This document shows, piece after piece, positions 56,661 through 64,000 of a stretch of DNA of 64,000 bases (position 1 is the first letter of the stretch; each line of letters opens with the position of its first letter). A program made the position numbers and the translations under genes. Source of the stretch: Microlunatus soli (GTDB lineage Bacteria > Actinomycetota > Actinomycetes > Propionibacteriales > Propionibacteriaceae); contig NZ_LT629772.1 of assembly GCF_900105385.1 (NCBI RefSeq), positions 3,906,001-3,970,000 of the forward strand, given 5' to 3'. A model generated the notes under the pieces. The model saw only the letters and a program-made list of their open reading frames with translations, ran no database searches and had not been told where the DNA came from.

Positions 56661-56781
56661 TCCTGAGCCTGTCGAAGGGCAGGTAACGCACAAAGGGCCC
56701 TGAGCCGGTCGAAGGGCTGGTGATCCGCACCCAGCCCGGTGGCTGGGGCACGGTCCTTCGACAGGCTCAGGACCCTTTGGT
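56661..56781. repeat. Three dispersed TGTCGAAGG repeats, two direct and one inverted
   Basis: Direct copies TCCTGAGCCTGTCGAAGGGC (56661-56680) and GGGCCCTGAGCCGGTCGAAG (56695-56714) face an inverted copy GTCCTTCGACAGGCTCAGGA (56753-56772) followed by CCCTTT. CAAAGGG before the second copy pairs with CCCTTTG after the third, giving a long nested hairpin 16 bp past the NlpC stop, a likely terminator. Confidence 0.7.
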
Positions 56782-56796
56782 GTGGTCCTGGGGTGA

Positions 56797-57678
56797 TCAG
56801 GCCGGGCGGGCTGCTCCCGCGTACGGCATGTAGGACATCTTGATGTATTCCACCGAGCTGCCCGGCTTCGGGGCGTGGATGACCTTGCCGTTGCCGACGT
56901 ACAGGCCGACGTGGCTCATCCCGCTGTAGAAGAAGACCAGGTCGCCGGGCCGCAGCTGCGACTTCGAGATGTGCCGGGCCTTGGAGTACTGGGCGTTGGT
57001 GTTGTGCGGCAGGCTGACACCGGCCGACCGCCAGGCTGCCTGGGTCAGGCCGGAGCAGTCGAACGAACCCGGTCCGTTGGCGCCGTAGGAGTACGGATCG
57101 CCGAGCTGGGCCTTGGCGTAGGCCACGGCCTTGGCGCCCTTGCTGGAGTTGCTGGAGTAGGACGCCTTCACCGCGCGCTTCTTCGGCGCGGACTTGTGGC
57201 TGACCTTGCCCGACAGCGACGGGCCGGAGACGTGGTTCTTGTCGTTCAGCAGGATCTTCCAGACAGCGCGGCCGGCCACCCCGTCGGTACGCAGACCGTG
57301 CTTGCTCTTCAGCTTGTTGACCCGCTTGGCGGTCTGGTCGCCGAAGTAGCCGGTGGTCGGCAGGTTCTTGCCCTTGCGAGCGTTGAGCTCCTTCTGCAGT
57401 CGCTCCACCGAGTTGCTCTGGTCGCCCTTGGACAGTCGCGGCGCGTTGCTGAGCTCGGAGGCCGCAGCATGCTGGGTGGTGCCGATCATCATGCCGCCGA
57501 CGAGTGCGGCGCCGGTGGCCAGGCCGACCGAGGCCTTGGCGACCCGGCCCCTCGCCGACTGCTGGGCCAGCGGTGCCAATGCCCTGCGGGGCTTGGCCGA
57601 GGCTCCGAAGACTGTTTTCGGCGCGGTGACGCCGATGCTCGCTCGGCGCGGGGTGTGCCGCATGCCGGTGGCGCTCAT
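56797..57678 (-). CDS. Secreted NlpC/P60 peptidoglycan endopeptidase with peptidoglycan-binding domain
   Basis: The 293 residues have, in order: basic N-region with a late signal helix (VGLATGAALVGGMMIGTTQHAAA, about 45-70), a PG-binding-1-type domain (SVERLQKELNARKG, TTGYFGDQTAKRVNKLKSKHGLRTDGVAG, about 80-140), a Lys-rich linker, and an NlpC/P60 domain with SFDCSGLTQAAW (catalytic Cys), MSHVGLYVGNG (His) and VIHAPKPG. It should cut peptide stems in the cell wall. GAGGGGAG lies six bases before ATG 57678. It is preceded by a gap of almost 1 kb on the rplJ side. Confidence 0.88.
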   Translation of the reverse strand: MSATGMRHTPRRASIGVTAPKTVFGASAKPRRALAPLAQQSARGRVAKASVGLATGAALVGGMMIGTTQHAAASELSNAPRLSKGDQSNSVERLQKELNARKGKNLPTTGYFGDQTAKRVNKLKSKHGLRTDGVAGRAVWKILLNDKNHVSGPSLSGKVSHKSAPKKRAVKASYSSNSSKGAKAVAYAKAQLGDPYSYGANGPGSFDCSGLTQAAWRSAGVSLPHNTNAQYSKARHISKSQLRPGDLVFFYSGMSHVGLYVGNGKVIHAPKPGSSVEYIKMSYMPYAGAARPA

Positions 57679-58020
57679 GTATTGCTCCCCTCGGTAGATC
57701 GCACCGCGGGGCCCGAGAAACCCTTCGCGATGGTGACCCGGCATCCCGACGCCGACGGTCACGATCGGGGACGTTATCTTTTCGAGATAATCGGAGCAAA
57801 CGCTCTCCGGGAAACCCCTCTATTCCTGATCTGCTCCGAGGTATTCGTTGAGCTGAACCCAAGAAATTGACCCCGCGCTTATCCGTGGCTTGTCGAACAG
57901 TGCGCATTCCGACCCCTTGCCTCACCGTTGGGTCACGGCCGGGTCACGTCCGCGTGTGTCGTCGTCCGCCGGCGTAGCTTCGAGCGTCCGGCAACCAGCA
58001 AGGTCCGGGTCCCTGGACCT
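57679..58020. other. Leader and upstream region of the NlpC/P60 gene, no gene recognised
   Basis: This gap holds no convincing coding frame. It contains short AT-rich blocks (TTATCTTTTCGAGATAAT around 57775-57792, a dyad with arms TTATCT and AGATAA) that could be promoter or operator. A long transcribed leader for the NlpC gene is possible. I looked for a cyclic-di-AMP riboswitch and did not find its conserved blocks. Confidence 0.4.
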
Positions 58021-58276
58021 GGCCCGGGGCGATATGGGAACACGTACTGCGATGTGTCCCGGAGCGAGTGCTGGTCCGGGGCGATTTGCGCTCACGTGTT
58101 GCGATGTGTCCGGGGTGGCTGCTGGTCCGGGGCGATTTGCGCTCACGTGTTGCGATGTGTCCGGGGTGGCTGCTGGTCCGGGACGATATGGGAACACGTA
58201 CTGCGATGTGTCCCGGGTTGGCGTCGGTGCGGGGGTTATACGGAAACACGTACTGCGATGTGGCCGGGATGTGCGG
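58021..58276. repeat. Tandem array of five 51-bp repeats
   Basis: Units start at 58021, 58073, 58124, 58175 and 58226. Each reads GGTCCGGGGCGAT, then a variable 14-base block, then TGCGATGTGTCC. Units 1, 4 and 5 carry the GGAACACGTAC type; units 2 and 3, identical to each other, carry GCGCTCACGTGT. 51 is a multiple of three, so all frames look open, but no start or family resemblance supports coding. Confidence 0.85.
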
Positions 58277-58530
58277 CGCGGTTGATCGGTGTACGGAGTG
58301 GGCTGCCGGACGGGGCTTGTCGTCGACGGCGGGCGAGTCGTGGGCCGGTGCCGCCGATTTGGCCGTGCTTGGTGCGCTGGCCTACAGTTGTCGGTGCCGA
58401 AGACCGCTGGTCGATCGCAGATCCGAAGAGCTCCGTTCCGGAGCGGCCCGCGCAGGTGTACGTGGTAAGACCTTTTCATGATCATCACCGAGCACGGTGA
58501 TGGCCGTGAGCATGTCGCCCCGGGCCCTGC

Positions 58531-58564
58531 GCACCGGGGCCGTTTTCGTTTCGGGGCCCGGTGC
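58531..58564 (+). promoter_or_regulatory. Hairpin in the rplJ leader (possible L10 leader/attenuator)
   Basis: GCACCGGG (58531-58538) pairs with CCCGGTGC (58557-58564) around a loop containing TTTTCGTTT. It lies 104 bp before the rplJ ATG. L10(L12)4 represses its own mRNA through a leader structure in many bacteria; position fits, but I did not verify the conserved kink-turn. Confidence 0.35.
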
Positions 58565-58667
58565 GGGCTCCACCCCGTTCCTTCTTCTCGCTGTAGTCAG
58601 CCAACGGACTGAAGACTCTCATCGACAGCTGTTCGGTGAGGAATGCAGAGAAGTGGAAGGGAGCACC

Positions 58668-59312
58668 ATGGCGAGGCCGGACAAGGCAGCCGCCGTCGCA
58701 GAGCTGAAGAACAAGTTCACCAGCTCCAACGGCGCCGTGCTGACCGAGTACCGCGGTCTCAGCGTTGCCGAGTTGCGCGATCTGCGCCGCTCGCTCGGTG
58801 AGGACGCCAGCTACGCCGTGTCGAAGAACACCCTGACCCAGATCGCTGCCCGTGAAGCGGGCATCGAGGACATCGACGACAAGCTCGTCGGTCCGACCGC
58901 GATCGCCTTCATCGACGGTGACCCGGTCACCGTCGCCAAGGGTCTGAGGGACTTCGCCAAGGCCAACCCGCTTCTGGTGATCAAGGGCGGCGTCCTCGAT
59001 GGCAGGACCATCGATGCCGCTGAGGTGAACAAGCTGGCCGATCTCGAGTCCCGGGAGACGCTGCTGGCCAAGATGGCGGGTGCGCTCAAGGGCTCGCTCT
59101 CCAACGCGGCAAGCCTGTTCAACGCGCCGCTCTCCCAGGCCGCCCGTGTCGTGGCAGCCCTGGAGGCCAAGGCCCAGGAGGATCCCTCCGTCATCGCCGG
59201 TGCCGGTTCGGCACCCGCCGCGGAGGCCGACTCGGCGCCAGAAGCAACGCAAGCTGATGCAGCACCTGCTGCGGAAGACACCCCAGCAGCCGACGCTGCA
59301 GAAGAGAACTAA
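58668..59312 (+). CDS. rplJ: 50S ribosomal protein L10
   Basis: This 214-residue L10 starts [20 protein letters not shown], then [36 protein letters not shown] and [19 protein letters not shown]. The C-terminal part binds L7/L12 dimers ([32 protein letters not shown]). A 45-residue Ala/Glu/Pro tail makes it longer than the usual 165-175 residues, as in other actinobacteria. GGAAGGGAG lies just before ATG 58668. It is the first gene of an rplJ-rplL pair 14.7 kb from rplA. Confidence 0.96.
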   Translation: MARPDKAAAVAELKNKFTSSNGAVLTEYRGLSVAELRDLRRSLGEDASYAVSKNTLTQIAAREAGIEDIDDKLVGPTAIAFIDGDPVTVAKGLRDFAKANPLLVIKGGVLDGRTIDAAEVNKLADLESRETLLAKMAGALKGSLSNAASLFNAPLSQAARVVAALEAKAQEDPSVIAGAGSAPAAEADSAPEATQADAAPAAEDTPAADAAEEN

Positions 59313-59327
59313 GGAAGGAACGCCACC

Positions 59328-59723
59328 ATGGCGAAGCTCAGCACCGAAGAGCTCCTTGACAACTTCAAGGAGATGACCCTGATCGAGCTCAGCGAGTTCG
59401 TGAAGAAGTTCGAGGAGACCTTCGAGGTCACCGCCGCCGCTCCGGTCGCGGTTGCCGCCGCGGGTGCACCGGCCCAGGGTGGCGGCGACGCCGCTGCCGA
59501 GGACGCGGGCTCCGACGAGGTCGACGTGATCCTCGAGGCCGCCGGCGACAAGAAGATCCAGGTCATCAAGGAGGTGCGCACCCTGACCTCCCTCGGCCTG
59601 AAGGAGGCCAAGGACCTCGTCGAGGGCGCACCGAAGCCGGTCCTGGAGAAGGTCGACAAGGACGCTGCCGGCAAGGCCAAGGAGGCCCTCGAGGCCGCCG
59701 GCGCCACCGTCACCGTCAAGTGA
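59328..59723 (+). CDS. rplL: 50S ribosomal protein L7/L12
   Basis: This 131-residue stalk protein starts [32 protein letters not shown], has an Ala/Gly-rich hinge (about residues 37-62) and the C-terminal domain [40 protein letters not shown]. It recruits translation GTPases. It follows rplJ by 15 bp with GGAAGGAA as ribosome site. A strong terminator follows at once, and rpoB, often next in other genomes, is not there. Confidence 0.97.
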   Translation: MAKLSTEELLDNFKEMTLIELSEFVKKFEETFEVTAAAPVAVAAAGAPAQGGGDAAAEDAGSDEVDVILEAAGDKKIQVIKEVRTLTSLGLKEAKDLVEGAPKPVLEKVDKDAAGKAKEALEAAGATVTVK

Positions 59724-59744
59724 CGTCAGCTCTGACTCACTAGC

Positions 59745-59800
59745 ACGACAAACAGCGCCGCGATCGGACCGTACGGTTCCGATCGCGGCGCTGTTGTCGT
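59745..59800 (+). terminator. Strong hairpin terminator after rplL
   Basis: ACGACAAACAGCGCCGCGAT continuing CGGA (59745-59768) pairs with 59778-59800 over 23 bp with one bulged A. The loop is CCGTACGGT-like. It begins 22 bp past the rplL stop and also faces the convergent subtilase stop 31 bp away, so it may act in both directions. Confidence 0.8.
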
Positions 59801-59830
59801 TACGTCTTCAGCCCGATCAGGTCAACCCGA

Positions 59831-61054
59831 TCAGTTCTGATCCGCCGAGCTGCCGCCACCGAGACCGGTGACGTTCAGCAACAGGTTCGGCGAACCGGCC
59901 GGGTCGGCGATCTTGTCCGCCGAAGCGGTCGAGGTCACCTTGGCGATCGCGTCCTCGGCGGACTCGCTCGGATTTCCGCTGCGTTCGACGGCGAGCGCGC
60001 CCGCTCCGTGTGGTGAGGCCATCGAGGTACCGCTCATCTCGCCGGTACCGCCTCCGTTCATCGTCGACGTGATGTCGACGCCCGGACCGATCGCGTCCAC
60101 GCAGTCACCGAAGTTGGAGAACTCGGCGAGGTTGTCCTCCTTGTCCGACGCGGCCATCGTCATCGCGCTCGGCGCCGCCGCCGGACTGCTACCGCAGGCG
60201 TCGGAACTCTCGTTCCCGGCTGCCACCGACCACGCGACTCCGGCCGCAGTGGACTTCTCCACCGCGTCGTCCAGTGCGGCGTTCTGTGAACCGCCGAGGC
60301 TCATGTTGCCGACCGCGGCATCCGCGGCGTTCTGGGTCACCCAGTCGATGCCGGCGATGATGTTCTCGTACGATCCCGAGCCCTCGCAGTCCAGTACGCG
60401 GACCGCGACCAGGTTGACCTTCTTGGCCACGCCGTAGGTCTTGCTGCCGACCGTGCCCGCGACATGGGTGCCATGCCCCTGGCAGTCGGAGGCGTCGTCG
60501 TCACCGTCGACGAAATCCTTGCCGCTGGTGGCCCGGCCCTCGAAATCCGGATGAGTCATGTCGACCCCGGTGTCGACGATGTACGCGGTCGCGTTCGCCC
60601 CGTCGTTGGGCGCGGTGTAGCTGTCGTCCAGCGGCAGATCGGCCTGGTCGATCCGGTCCAGACCCCAGGTCTCGCTGGCGTGGGCGACACCGTTCTGGCT
60701 GACGTACTTGACCTTCGGGTCAGCGGCCAGACGCTTGGCCTCGGACTCGCTCATGTCGGCCGAGAATCCCCGCAGAGCGGCGGAGTAGGTGCGCTTGACC
60801 TTGCCGCCGTACTCCTCGGCCAGGGCACTGGCCTCGGTGTGCACGCCCTGGGCGTTGGCGGTCGACCGGGACGTCGCGCCGTCCATCACGACGATGTAGC
60901 TGTTGTCGATCGCGCCACTGGCGCCGGCATTGCGGATGGTGCCGGTGTCATCGGGACTGGCGTTGGCGACGCCGGGCAGCCCCGCGGCCGCGATCGCGGC
61001 CAGGCCGGCACCGGCGCAGAGCACCTTCAGTCTCAGGGTGCGGTTTGCGAACAT
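59831..61054 (-). CDS. Secreted subtilisin-like serine protease (S8) with inhibitor I9 prodomain
   Basis: The 407 residues have a signal peptide (LRLKVLCAGAGLAAIAAAGLP), an I9 prodomain (NSYIVVMDGA to LAADPKVKYVSQNGV, about 45-120) and the S8 domain with Asp in ATAYIVDTGVDMTHPDF, His in CQGHGTHVAGTVGSK, oxyanion Asn in AAGNESSDAC and Ser in GTSMASPHGAGALA. It resembles proteinase-K-like actinobacterial extracellular proteases, with Cys residues for disulphides. AGGAG precedes ATG 61054 by five bases. It converges on rplL across the terminator. Confidence 0.92.
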   Translation of the reverse strand: MFANRTLRLKVLCAGAGLAAIAAAGLPGVANASPDDTGTIRNAGASGAIDNSYIVVMDGATSRSTANAQGVHTEASALAEEYGGKVKRTYSAALRGFSADMSESEAKRLAADPKVKYVSQNGVAHASETWGLDRIDQADLPLDDSYTAPNDGANATAYIVDTGVDMTHPDFEGRATSGKDFVDGDDDASDCQGHGTHVAGTVGSKTYGVAKKVNLVAVRVLDCEGSGSYENIIAGIDWVTQNAADAAVGNMSLGGSQNAALDDAVEKSTAAGVAWSVAAGNESSDACGSSPAAAPSAMTMAASDKEDNLAEFSNFGDCVDAIGPGVDITSTMNGGGTGEMSGTSMASPHGAGALAVERSGNPSESAEDAIAKVTSTASADKIADPAGSPNLLLNVTGLGGGSSADQN

Positions 61055-61398
61055 ATGCGCTCCTCGTTGATCGTCGCGGTGCCCGACGGACAGCTCCGGC
61101 CGTCGGTGACAGCACGCGACTAGGGGGATGTGCCAGCAGCTTGGAGGACGGTGGGGACAGAAAACAATCCGTGTTTCGGTACGTAGTTGTACGGGTTTAT
61201 TGCGCGGCAATGCTTTGTTGGTGCCAGATCTACCGCCCCGTCACCGGGGCACAGCCCGGTCCGATCCGGCCGATTTGACCCGGTTCTGGACCACGGCGAA
61301 GATATTGTCGTAGTCGAGCGTCGTGGTGGCGGGGCATGCCGACCACGACGTGTCACGGCCCGGGGCGTGGCGTCAATCACCGGAAAGGTCTGGGTGAG
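61055..61398. other. Divergent intergenic region between subtilase and ATPase regulator
   Basis: No gene is visible in these 344 bp. GTCGTGGT (61320-61327) and ACCACGAC (61342-61349) form a dyad around a GGCATGCC palindrome, 50 bp before the ATPase ATG, and could be an operator. TTGACC at 61275 and GATATT at 61301 are 20 bases apart, a poor promoter match. Confidence 0.4.
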
Positions 61399-64000
61399 AT
61401 GTCGTCGCCGGCGTTGCGTATGCCCGAAGTGCCCGTGTTGGTCGGGCGCACCGGGGAGCTCGACGCGTTGATCGACGCCGTTCTGCATCCGCCGGCCGTC
61501 GCGCTGGTCGAGGGTGAGGCCGGCATCGGCAAGACCAGGCTGATCCATGAGGCCGTTCGCAACCCGGCGGTACGAGACCGGGTGATCCTGCTCGGCAGTT
61601 GTCACCCGCTGCGCGAGCCCTTCCCGTACGGGCCGGTTTTCGATCTGCTCCGACAACTCGGCGATGATCCGGCGGAACTGATCGACCGTCACCCGTCGAA
61701 TGCCCGGGGCTCTGCACTCAAACCGGCTCGCACCCTGAATCCCGTCTGTGGGGCGCTACGGCCCTATCTGCCCGAGTTGGCCGCCATGCTGCCGCCGGCC
61801 CCCGAACCGTTGCACGACCCACGCGCCAGCCGGCACCGGTTGTTCCGGGCCGTCCGAGCACTGCTGGAGGCTGTCGGGCCGACGGTGATGGTGGTCGAGG
61901 ACCTGCATTGGTCCGACGACGGCACCCGGGACCTGCTCCGATTCCTGGTCGCCGATCCGCCGCCGGAGCTGTCGGTCGTGCTGAGCTATCGGCGAGAGGA
62001 TCTGGCTGCCCCCGGACTGCCGTTGGGCAGCGCCTACCGCAGCGGTCCCGACGTGACCGCGGTGCTGATCCCGCTGTATCCGCTGGGACTGCACGAGGTG
62101 CGGTGCCTGTGCGCCGGGATCCGTGGCGGCGGCGAGGTCGTGGGTGAGTTCGCTGCCGAGGTGCATCGCCGGACTGCCGGCATCCCGTTCGTGGTCGAAG
62201 AGGTGGTCCGTGCGCTGCCCGAACCGGCTGCCGGCGCCGAGCAGGACCCGGAGCTGGCCGCGCTTGCCGAGATGGCGGTTCCGGCGTTGCTGCAGGAGGC
62301 GAGTGCGGAGCAGATGAGCAGGCTCTCGCCGGCCGCCGTCGCCGCGGTCCGCGCCGCGTCGGTGCTGCAGACGCCGTCGGAGGAGGACGTGATTGCGGCG
62401 GTGATGCAGGCCCCATCGGTCGGTGCAGCAGCGTCCGCGAGGGCCGGGGCCGCCGGAGCCGATCCGGCCGCCGCCATCGGCGAAGCGCTCGACGCCCATG
62501 TGCTCTACGAATGGGACGACCGGTACGGCTTCCGGCACGCGCTGGCCCAGCAGGCGGTCTACCAGAGCCTGCCCGGGCAGGACCGGCGTCGACTGCACGG
62601 CCAGGTGGTCGACGTGCTGCAACGACGCGACCCCCAGCCGCTGCGGCACCTGGCGCACCACGCCAGAATGGCCGGCCGGCCGGCGCTGTGGCGGCAGTAC
62701 GCCGAGGCCGCCGCCGCGGCGGCCCGGGAGATGGGTGACGTCGCGCTGGCGGTCGAGGTGTTGGAGGAGTTGCTGTCCGACGGACGGCTCGGCCGCGACG
62801 ACCGGGCCCGGATCGCGGTCGAGCTGAGCCGCGACGCCGTGGTCGGACTGTCCCGGACCCGGGTCAGCGGGCTGCTCCGGTCGATTGTCAACGACGCACA
62901 GCTGCCGGACGGGGTCCGCGGCGAGATCCGGCTCAATCTCGGCTTGCTGATGAGCAACCAGCAGGGCCGCTACTCCGAGGGCCGGGTGGACACCGAGTTG
63001 GCCGTTGAGGAGCTGCGGGACCGCCCCGAACTGGCGGCCCGGGGGATGGCGGCCTTGGCGATGCCGAGCTGGGGCGATCACCCGCATCACGTCTACCAGC
63101 GCTGGATCGAGCTGGCCGAGGAGTCCTCGGACCGGGCAGCCGACCCCGGTGTCCGGATCGCGGTCCGGGCCAACCGACTCTCCTTGATGATGTCTGCCGG
63201 CGATCCCGACGTCTGGCATCAGGTCGACGCGATGATCGAGGCGGCCGGACCGGGTGCGGCCGACGGCACCACCCGGCAGATCGCTCGCGCCTGCTGCAAC
63301 TTCGCCGACACCGCGACCGTGACCGGGCACTACGCCGAGGCCCGCCGACTGCGGGAGATCGGTCGTCGGCTCGCCGCCCGCTGCGGGGCCAGCTTCTTCG
63401 AAGGACTGGTGGAGGGGACGTCGCTACGGCTGGACTGGTACGCCGGCGCATGGGAGGGGCTCGCCGACCGGGCCAGGGACACCCTGGACGTCGTCCAAGG
63501 CATCTCCGGGATCGCCGCCGACGCCCATCTGGTGCTGGGATTTCTCGCCTCGGCCGCCGGTGAATGGGACACGGCGGCCACCGAACTGGACGCCGCCGGG
63601 TTGGCGGACCCGGCCAACGCTCCCGCCCCGATCCTGGCAGCGGCCGGTGGAGCGAAGATCCGGCTGCTGCTGGCTCGCGGTGCGGTCGACGCCGCCCGGG
63701 CCGAGGCGAACCGGGGGATCGAACGGATCCGCCGCAAGGCGATCTGGGCCTGGTCCGGCGACCTGGCGCCGATGGCCGTCCGGGCCCTGGTCAACGGCGG
63801 CCAAGTCGGACCTGCCGAATCGTTCGTTGCCGAACTCGCCGACGGGATCGCCGGCCGGGACGCCCCGCTGGCGGCCGCTGCCCTGCACGCCTGCCGGGGC
63901 ATCATCGCGGTCGCCCGCGGTCAGCACACCGAAGCGGTGGCGGCGTTCACCGATGCCCGGGCGGCCTATCGCGACCTGGATCAGCCCTACATGGCGGCCC
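61399..64000 (+). CDS. AAA-type ATPase regulator, LuxR/MalT-like (3' truncated by window edge)
   Basis: The frame is open from ATG 61399 to the window end, giving 867 residues. The N-terminal ATPase has VLVGRTGELDALIDAVL, Walker A EGEAGIGKTRLIHE (about residue 40) and Walker B VMVVEDLHWSDDGTRDLLR (about 170), as in large LuxR-family (LAL/STAND) regulators and adenylate-cyclase-like ATPases. From about residue 400 on it is helical, TPR-like (LHGQVVDVLQRRDPQPLRHLAHHARMAG, GHYAEARRLREIGRRLAARCG, GQHTEAVAAFTDARAAYRDLD). A C-terminal LuxR HTH is expected beyond the edge but not seen. AAAGG lies 11 bases upstream. The substrate or ligand is unknown. Confidence 0.82.
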   Translation, partial: MSSPALRMPEVPVLVGRTGELDALIDAVLHPPAVALVEGEAGIGKTRLIHEAVRNPAVRDRVILLGSCHPLREPFPYGPVFDLLRQLGDDPAELIDRHPSNARGSALKPARTLNPVCGALRPYLPELAAMLPPAPEPLHDPRASRHRLFRAVRALLEAVGPTVMVVEDLHWSDDGTRDLLRFLVADPPPELSVVLSYRREDLAAPGLPLGSAYRSGPDVTAVLIPLYPLGLHEVRCLCAGIRGGGEVVGEFAAEVHRRTAGIPFVVEEVVRALPEPAAGAEQDPELAALAEMAVPALLQEASAEQMSRLSPAAVAAVRAASVLQTPSEEDVIAAVMQAPSVGAAASARAGAAGADPAAAIGEALDAHVLYEWDDRYGFRHALAQQAVYQSLPGQDRRRLHGQVVDVLQRRDPQPLRHLAHHARMAGRPALWRQYAEAAAAAAREMGDVALAVEVLEELLSDGRLGRDDRARIAVELSRDAVVGLSRTRVSGLLRSIVNDAQLPDGVRGEIRLNLGLLMSNQQGRYSEGRVDTELAVEELRDRPELAARGMAALAMPSWGDHPHHVYQRWIELAEESSDRAADPGVRIAVRANRLSLMMSAGDPDVWHQVDAMIEAAGPGAADGTTRQIARACCNFADTATVTGHYAEARRLREIGRRLAARCGASFFEGLVEGTSLRLDWYAGAWEGLADRARDTLDVVQGISGIAADAHLVLGFLASAAGEWDTAATELDAAGLADPANAPAPILAAAGGAKIRLLLARGAVDAARAEANRGIERIRRKAIWAWSGDLAPMAVRALVNGGQVGPAESFVAELADGIAGRDAPLAAAALHACRGIIAVARGQHTEAVAAFTDARAAYRDLDQPYMAA

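Noticed and set aside
57679-57900. Possible cyclic-di-AMP (ydaO-type) riboswitch before the NlpC/P60 gene
   Set aside because: Such genes often have this riboswitch in actinobacteria, but I could not find its conserved blocks in order. A covariance-model search would settle it.
58021-58276. CRISPR array
   Set aside because: The 51-bp units are contiguous with no spacers of independent sequence, and no cas genes are near.
57890-58500. Repeat-containing protein coded by the 51-bp array
   Set aside because: Frames are open on both strands simply because the unit is a multiple of three without stops. No ribosome site or conserved flank supports any of them.

Overview
The window is a chromosomal stretch from a high-GC actinobacterium. 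The protein sequences and gene order point to the order Propionibacteriales (Microlunatus-like Propionibacteriaceae); this is an inference from recognition, not a search. Supporting signs are many GTG starts, ATGA/GTGA stop-start overlaps, the order tRNA-Thr, tRNA-Met, rpmG, two MaoC hydratases, murB, then tRNA-Trp, secE, nusG, rplK, rplA, and an Rv3722c-type aspartate aminotransferase. Almost every base is explained by tightly packed genes. No complete insertion sequence, prophage or CRISPR array is visible.

Layout. 1-10.9 kb: a surface-polysaccharide locus (CDP-sugar cytidylyltransferase end, SDR, RmlC-like epimerase, SAF-domain oxidoreductase, hexapeptide acetyltransferase, Wzz-like protein, polymerase/ligase-like membrane protein, GT2, a GT4-GT2 fusion on the other strand, acyltransferase 3). 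10.8-12.9 kb: a divergent MFS exporter/TetR pair with a visible operator. 13-18.3 kb: tRNA-Thr, tRNA-Met, rpmG, a sirohydrochlorin-chelatase-like gene, two MaoC genes, murB, a TreZ-like hydrolase and a HEAT protein, mostly translationally coupled. 18.4-24 kb: membrane esterase, two-component pair, membrane-anchored multicopper oxidase. 24-29.6 kb: a giant single-chain biotin-dependent carboxylase. 29.6-34.2 kb: an HNH/DUF222 remnant, a second two-component pair, and a hydrolase / racemase-fragment / DUF998 trio. 34.2-40.6 kb: an MTD1-like methylene-THF dehydrogenase, GNAT, acyl-CoA ligase, aspartate aminotransferase and MFS. 40.8-44.1 kb: tRNA-Trp, secE, nusG, rplK, rplA. 44.3-57.7 kb: GH25 lysozyme, a dGTPase-like HD protein, HxlR/NAD(P)H oxidoreductase, a third two-component pair, a peptide ABC transporter lacking a second ATPase, GNAT, and an NlpC/P60 hydrolase. 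57.7-64 kb: a 51-bp tandem repeat array, rplJ, rplL with a strong terminator, a secreted subtilase, and the start of a large AAA/LuxR-type ATPase regulator that runs off the end.

The most unusual signal is non-coding. Three palindromic elements of 162-166 bp (35178-35341, 45911-46076, 51096-51257) all begin YTAG and end CTAG. They share an internal core, but their outer arms differ in sequence while each remains self-complementary. Two lie within a few bases of stop codons, and one supplies the stop codon of a neighbouring gene. A second, shorter dispersed repeat with core TGAGCYTGTCGAAGG forms nested inverted pairs at gene ends. Other points of interest are a methylene-THF dehydrogenase with the lysine needed for cyclohydrolase activity missing, an internally deleted maleate-isomerase-like gene kept in a coupled operon, a single-polypeptide acyl-CoA carboxylase ending in a 15-bp triplet repeat, and long acidic extensions on both SecE and NusG.
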